Assembly (NCBI RefSeq): GCF_007992435.1 | Contig: NZ_BKAG01000020.1 | Location: 59,619-123,618 of the forward strand | Length of the DNA stretch: 64,000 bases | Direction: 5' to 3' | Source: Prosthecobacter gellanilyticus | GTDB taxonomy: Bacteria > Verrucomicrobiota > Verrucomicrobiia > Verrucomicrobiales > Verrucomicrobiaceae | Part shown: in pieces, positions 60,520 through 64,000 of the stretch | Layout: the number at the start of each line of letters is the position of its first letter | How positions within the stretch are numbered: the first letter of the stretch is position 1 | Notes under the pieces: model-generated | What the model was told of the DNA's origin: nothing | The model's database searches: none | Seen by the model: the letters and a program-made list of their open reading frames with translations, nothing else | Position numbers and translations under genes: made by a program

Positions 60520-61557
60520 ATGACCGAACCTGCCAACGCCACCATCAAGGACATCGCCCATGCTTGCGGGGTTTCGCTGATGACGGTTTCGCGGGTGCTG
60601 CGAGGTGCGCCGAAGGTTTCCGAGGAGAAGCGAGAGCTGGTGATGCGGGAGGCGGCGCGGCTGAACTACCAGCCGGATCCGCACCTGGCGCGTATGATGC
60701 AGGTGGTGCGCGGGAAGAAACAGCAGCGGGTAAGGGCGGTGATCGCGGTGATCCGTGAGGATGTGCCGCAGGATGGACTGCTAAGCCCGACGTATCAGTA
60801 TGTGCCGGTGGAGTACATCCGCCGGCGTGCGCAGGGGCATGGCTATGCGGTGGAGGAGTTCTTTCTGGGGCGTGATGGGCTGACGCCGAAGCGGCTGCAG
60901 AAGATCCTGCATGCGCGGGGGATCGAGGGGGTGATTGTATCGCCGCAGAGTCTCCAGCTTCCGTGCAGCAAGCTGGATTACTCGCCCTTTGCCGCGGTGA
61001 CGTTTGGCAACGCGATGAGCTCACCGGCACTGCATATGTGCGCGGGAAACATGACGTTGGGGATTCACATGGCGGCGGAGCAACTGGCGGCGCGTGGCTA
61101 CAAGCGCATCGGCGTGGCGGTGACGCGGTGGATTGTCAATCGCTCGCAGTTTGGTTACAGCGGCGGGCTGTTTCACTGGCAGCACGGGCTGGCCCCGGAG
61201 GATCGGGTGCCGCTGCTGCTGTTTCCAAGCAATGACATCAGCAAGGGTTTTGAGGCCTTTGCGAAGTGGATGGGCGAGCATCAGCCGGATGCGCTGATCA
61301 CCTTTGACACGCATGTGCCGGGATGGCTGCGGCGACTCGGACTACGCTTTCCCGAGGATGTCGGGTTTGTGGTGCATGACTGGACGCCGAAGATGAAGGA
61401 GTTCGCGGGGATCTATCAGCGGCGAGAGCATCTGGCGGCAGCGGCGGTGGACTTGATTGTGACTCAGCTTTCCCAGCATGAGCATGGGGTGCCGGAGGTG
61501 CAGCGGCAGATCATGATTCCGCCGCAGTGGGTTGATGGGGGGAGCGTGAGGGGCTGA
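60520..61557 (+). CDS. LacI-family transcriptional regulator
   Basis: The ATG at 60520 gives 345 residues starting directly with the LacI head (ATIKDIAHACGVSLMTVSRV and following LRGAPKVSEEKRE); the longer frame adds non-homologous residues across the operator. The rest is a periplasmic-binding-like ligand domain (IEGVIVSPQSLQLP, AAVTFGNAMSSPALHM, GYKRIGVAVTRWIVNRSQFG, DALITFDTHVPGWLRRLGLR). It probably senses a sugar from the locus and controls the divergent 47-60 kb operon. Confidence 0.95.
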   Translation: MTEPANATIKDIAHACGVSLMTVSRVLRGAPKVSEEKRELVMREAARLNYQPDPHLARMMQVVRGKKQQRVRAVIAVIREDVPQDGLLSPTYQYVPVEYIRRRAQGHGYAVEEFFLGRDGLTPKRLQKILHARGIEGVIVSPQSLQLPCSKLDYSPFAAVTFGNAMSSPALHMCAGNMTLGIHMAAEQLAARGYKRIGVAVTRWIVNRSQFGYSGGLFHWQHGLAPEDRVPLLLFPSNDISKGFEAFAKWMGEHQPDALITFDTHVPGWLRRLGLRFPEDVGFVVHDWTPKMKEFAGIYQRREHLAAAAVDLIVTQLSQHEHGVPEVQRQIMIPPQWVDGGSVRG

Positions 61558-61662
61558 CGGATTTATGATTTACGATTTTTGATTGATGATTTGGGAAGTG
61601 GTGGAGTGGTGAGGGATCGAAAACTGAAAATTGGTTGAGCCTTGGGTTGCGTGCGAGGCTTC

Positions 61663-63747
61663 TTACTTGGCGAGGCTGAGGGATTTGATTTGATCGGCGG
61701 TGAGGGAGGTGGGGAAGATGGCGATTTCGTCGAGGCGGCCTTCCCAGGAGGAGTCGAGGTCGCTGCGGGTGCCGAAGAAGGTGGAGGTAGGGTTGGCGGG
61801 CGGGGACTCGGTTTCGATCTCAAGGGTGCCGTTGAGGTAGATGCGGACTTTTTCGCCCTCACGGACGAGGGCGACGTGCTGCCAGGTCCAGCGGGGGATC
61901 TCGGTTTTGCCAGCTTGCAGCGTCTTCGACTGGAAGATGAGTTTGCCGGTGTTTCCGCTCTTGCCGCCGATGCCGAGGTGCTCGCCATAGGCACTGATGC
62001 CGTGGCTGTGATCGCGTGAGTAGAACCAGCCGGTGATGTCTCGGCCATCCGTGGGCATGCCGTTCCAGAGCCAGAGGGAGATGGTGTGTGCGGTACCGAG
62101 GTCTGCGAGATCGGTGGCGAGGGCGCCGCTGACGAAGTGCGGGGCGCGGTTGATCTGCCCGTCGGCACAGAACTGGTCGGAATGCGGGCCGTCAAGGTAG
62201 TAGGCGATGCCGCCGAGATAGCTGGCGTGGCGCTGATGGCCGCTGTCATCCTGGGCGAGGGGGCCGCTGAACTCGTTCATGCGCCACCACATGGCGGGTT
62301 TGAGAGAGGCGATGGCTTTCGAAGCAGGGCCGGAGGTGAGCTGCCAGGGCTTGCGTGGGGCTTGGCTTACTTGCTCAAGCAGGTGAATGGCGGCTTGTGT
62401 GATTTTTGGTTCGGCGGTGATCTCGAGGCCGGCGGAACGAGCGGCCCAGGTGTTGTAACCACCCCAGGCGTGCATCTCGGGCGGCGGGATGTAGCCATCG
62501 CCACCATTGGCGAGCTCGATGACCATGTTATGTGCCAGCGGGCTGGCGGCTTTGATCTTCAAGCCGGTAATGGCGTAGGTTTCATTGGGCGTGGTGGCGA
62601 TGCCGATATCGCCCACACGCATGGCCTGCACGACGATCTCGGTCTGCTTGCGCTCGTGAAGAATGATTTGTTCGCGGGCATAGACCTCAGTCGGGGTTTT
62701 GGCAAGGCGGTCTCCCATCTCGGTGACGATGCGCTGAGCCCACTCGAGGCGTTGTTTGTCCGGCTGGCGATACTGCATGGTCATGCGCTGCTCGGCCATG
62801 GCGACGTCCACGTCGTCCTTGTATTGGATGGTGGCGTAGGCCTTCATGGCGATGTCGAGAAGGCCGTTGGTGTATTCGTCGATGGTGGGTTTGGGGCGCT
62901 GGGCTTCAGGCACTTTGTAGTCGACTCGGTAGATGTCACCGCTGCAGCCGTGGGACATGATGCCGACCATCTTGCCATCTGGCGCGATGCGCTTTTGCAG
63001 GCCGTCGGCGAAGAGGCCGAAGTAGTCGGCGCTGATGTCTTTATCGCCAAAGTAGTGCATGGAGAAGTTTCCGAGGACGGCGAGAGGTTTGCCGTCCTTG
63101 GTTTGCAACGAAATGAGCGAGAGATCGGGATCTTCGGGGCCGGACTCGCCGACGGCATCATTCCATTTGCTTCCGGCGTGCATGTTGGCGCGCACGCTCA
63201 TGTTGCCGAAAGGGTCTTCGGCGAGTTTATCAGGACGGCGGATCCATTGGCGGAGCGCGGTGAAGTCGGCCGCGTTGGCTTTGGCGAAGCCAATCTTGGC
63301 GGGGACTTGCGCGGCTTTGGCGGCGGCGATGGCTTCGACGAGTTTCTCTTTGAGAAAGGGCACGTAGCTGGGATCTGGATCGGTGCCGAGGCAGCCCATG
63401 GAGGCGGGCGTGGAGTGCGCGTGGGTGGCAGAGATGAGCAGGCGGTCTGTGGGGATGCCGGTTTTCTCCGCAGCCATTTTCTTGGCGTCATCGAGGACCT
63501 CGCGGCTCATCATGCAACTGTCCGCGACGGCGATGGCGACCTCGGTTTTGCCATCACTCATGACGATGGCGCGGGCATTGACGCGGGTGTTGATCTTGTC
63601 GACGTAGCGACTGAGCATGCTGCCGTTGACGAGGACGGGGAGTTTCGGCGGGGAGATGTCGATGATGGCCGAGCCGGCTTTGAATTCAGCGTGGAGAGTG
63701 GGTGCAGCCAGGATGCACGTGATGAGTGGGAGAAGGAGGCGGTTCAT
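61663..63747 (-). CDS. Secreted neutral/alkaline ceramidase-like protein with LamG domain
   Basis: This is a 694-residue protein. A signal peptide covers residues 1-20 (MNRLLLPLITCILAAPTLHA). The neutral ceramidase-type domain runs to about 460, with KAGSAIIDISPPKLPVLVNG, DRLLISATHAHSTPASMGCL (metal ligands), LGNFSMHYFGDKDISADYFG and MVGIMSHGCSGDIYRVDYK. A LamG domain follows at about 490-690 (HTISLWLWNGMPTDGRDITG, RWTWQHVALVREGEKVRIYL). Whether it cleaves ceramide or another amide is unknown; planctomycetes and verrucomicrobia have many such proteins. It faces the lacI gene (105-bp gap with nothing notable). Confidence 0.9.
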   Translation of the reverse strand: MNRLLLPLITCILAAPTLHAEFKAGSAIIDISPPKLPVLVNGSMLSRYVDKINTRVNARAIVMSDGKTEVAIAVADSCMMSREVLDDAKKMAAEKTGIPTDRLLISATHAHSTPASMGCLGTDPDPSYVPFLKEKLVEAIAAAKAAQVPAKIGFAKANAADFTALRQWIRRPDKLAEDPFGNMSVRANMHAGSKWNDAVGESGPEDPDLSLISLQTKDGKPLAVLGNFSMHYFGDKDISADYFGLFADGLQKRIAPDGKMVGIMSHGCSGDIYRVDYKVPEAQRPKPTIDEYTNGLLDIAMKAYATIQYKDDVDVAMAEQRMTMQYRQPDKQRLEWAQRIVTEMGDRLAKTPTEVYAREQIILHERKQTEIVVQAMRVGDIGIATTPNETYAITGLKIKAASPLAHNMVIELANGGDGYIPPPEMHAWGGYNTWAARSAGLEITAEPKITQAAIHLLEQVSQAPRKPWQLTSGPASKAIASLKPAMWWRMNEFSGPLAQDDSGHQRHASYLGGIAYYLDGPHSDQFCADGQINRAPHFVSGALATDLADLGTAHTISLWLWNGMPTDGRDITGWFYSRDHSHGISAYGEHLGIGGKSGNTGKLIFQSKTLQAGKTEIPRWTWQHVALVREGEKVRIYLNGTLEIETESPPANPTSTFFGTRSDLDSSWEGRLDEIAIFPTSLTADQIKSLSLAK

Positions 63748-63925
63748 GCGTGGGTGGAGTACGCATGGTGGTGGGCGTGTGTTCCAAGCGTGTCACGTGC
63801 AGGTGGGGAGTCGTGACAATTGGAGGTGATGCGGGCATATGAGTACCGGCGGTGGGTGCGGCCGTGGTGAGGAAGCACAGAAAGGACGATGGGGCGATGA
63901 GGCTGTGGAGGGCTTGCCGCATTCA

Positions 63926-64000
63926 TTACCGATCTTCGTCTTGAAGACGCTGGAACGAGGTCACCATCCGCATTGGTGCATCGGCCTGCTGCGGACTGAA
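63926..64000 (-). CDS. Possible C-terminal end of a gene entering from beyond the window
   Basis: On the minus strand the frame from 64000 reads FSPQQADAPMRMVTSFQRL(QDEDR) and stops at TAA 63926-63928. It has protein-like composition but only 24 codons are visible. A competing plus-strand frame from ATG 63839 also runs off the window. The evidence does not decide between them. The 63748-63925 interval otherwise shows nothing. Confidence 0.3.
   Translation of the reverse strand, partial: FSPQQADAPMRMVTSFQRLQDEDR

Noticed and set aside
62086..63816. 576-codon plus-strand frame opposite the ceramidase-like gene
   Set aside because: The minus-strand product has a signal peptide and ceramidase motifs. 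The plus frame is a Gly/Val/Asp-rich shadow.

Overview
The window looks like chromosome from a Verrucomicrobia-type bacterium of the Prosthecobacter/Verrucomicrobium kind. This is inferred from gene style only: zinc-ribbon Ser/Thr kinases and ECF sigma factors of the planctomycete/verrucomicrobial kind, many secreted sialidase-like, LamG and ceramidase-like proteins, and a small interspersed repeat of the 'AGVPPA' kind. No rRNA, insertion sequence, phage or CRISPR array is visible. One tRNA-Val(CAC) is present.

Region 1 (about 1-28.8 kb) is an essentially complete type III secretion system (T3SS) of the Ysc (Yersinia/Pseudomonas Psc) family. A receptor-like Ser/Thr kinase and an LcrR-like protein are on the minus strand. 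Diverging from them on the plus strand are, in order: a 953-residue protein with a DUF1521-like domain and an EF-hand; LcrG-, LcrV- (tip), LcrH- (chaperone), YopB- and YopD-like (translocator) genes; SctW/YopN, TyeA, SycN-, YscX- and YscY-like genes; SctV; YscB-like; SctC; SctD; YscE-, SctF- and YscG-like; SctI, SctJ, SctK, SctL, SctN, SctO, SctP, SctQ, SctR, SctS, SctT, SctU; then an overlapping GNAT acetyltransferase. The order within each block matches the Yersinia lcrRGVH-yopBD, yopN-tyeA-sycN-yscXY-lcrD, yscB-L and yscN-U operons, here joined in one run of same-strand genes with many 4-17 bp overlaps. Not found: YscA, YscH/YopR, the pilotin YscW, YscM/LcrQ, and an LcrF/ExsA activator.

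Region 2 (29.3-40.9 kb) carries likely cargo. Two large secreted repeat proteins come first (one with head-type repeats and a seven-blade propeller, one with a tandem-duplicated module). Then come two chaperone-effector sets: a CesT-type chaperone with a 618-residue protein carrying a PI3/PI4-kinase-like DRHxxN motif, and a second CesT-type chaperone with a 430-residue candidate effector. A 184-residue protein of unknown function lies between the sets.

Region 3 (40.9-46.7 kb) holds an ECF sigma factor, a TPR-glycosyltransferase-like protein, a Tat-exported flavin amine oxidase with a secreted partner of unknown function, and the tRNA.

Region 4 (46.8-61.6 kb) is a carbohydrate/organic acid locus: an AraC regulator, two sialidase-like proteins (one a 1423-residue triple fusion), an HpcH/HpaI aldolase, an APH-fold kinase, a BASS transporter, a polysaccharide lyase-like protein, a LamG protein and a GH32/43-like propeller, with a divergent LacI regulator. 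Two near-identical palindromic sites, one at the lacI start and one inside the operon, suggest a shared operator. A ceramidase-LamG fusion (61.7-63.7 kb) closes the window.
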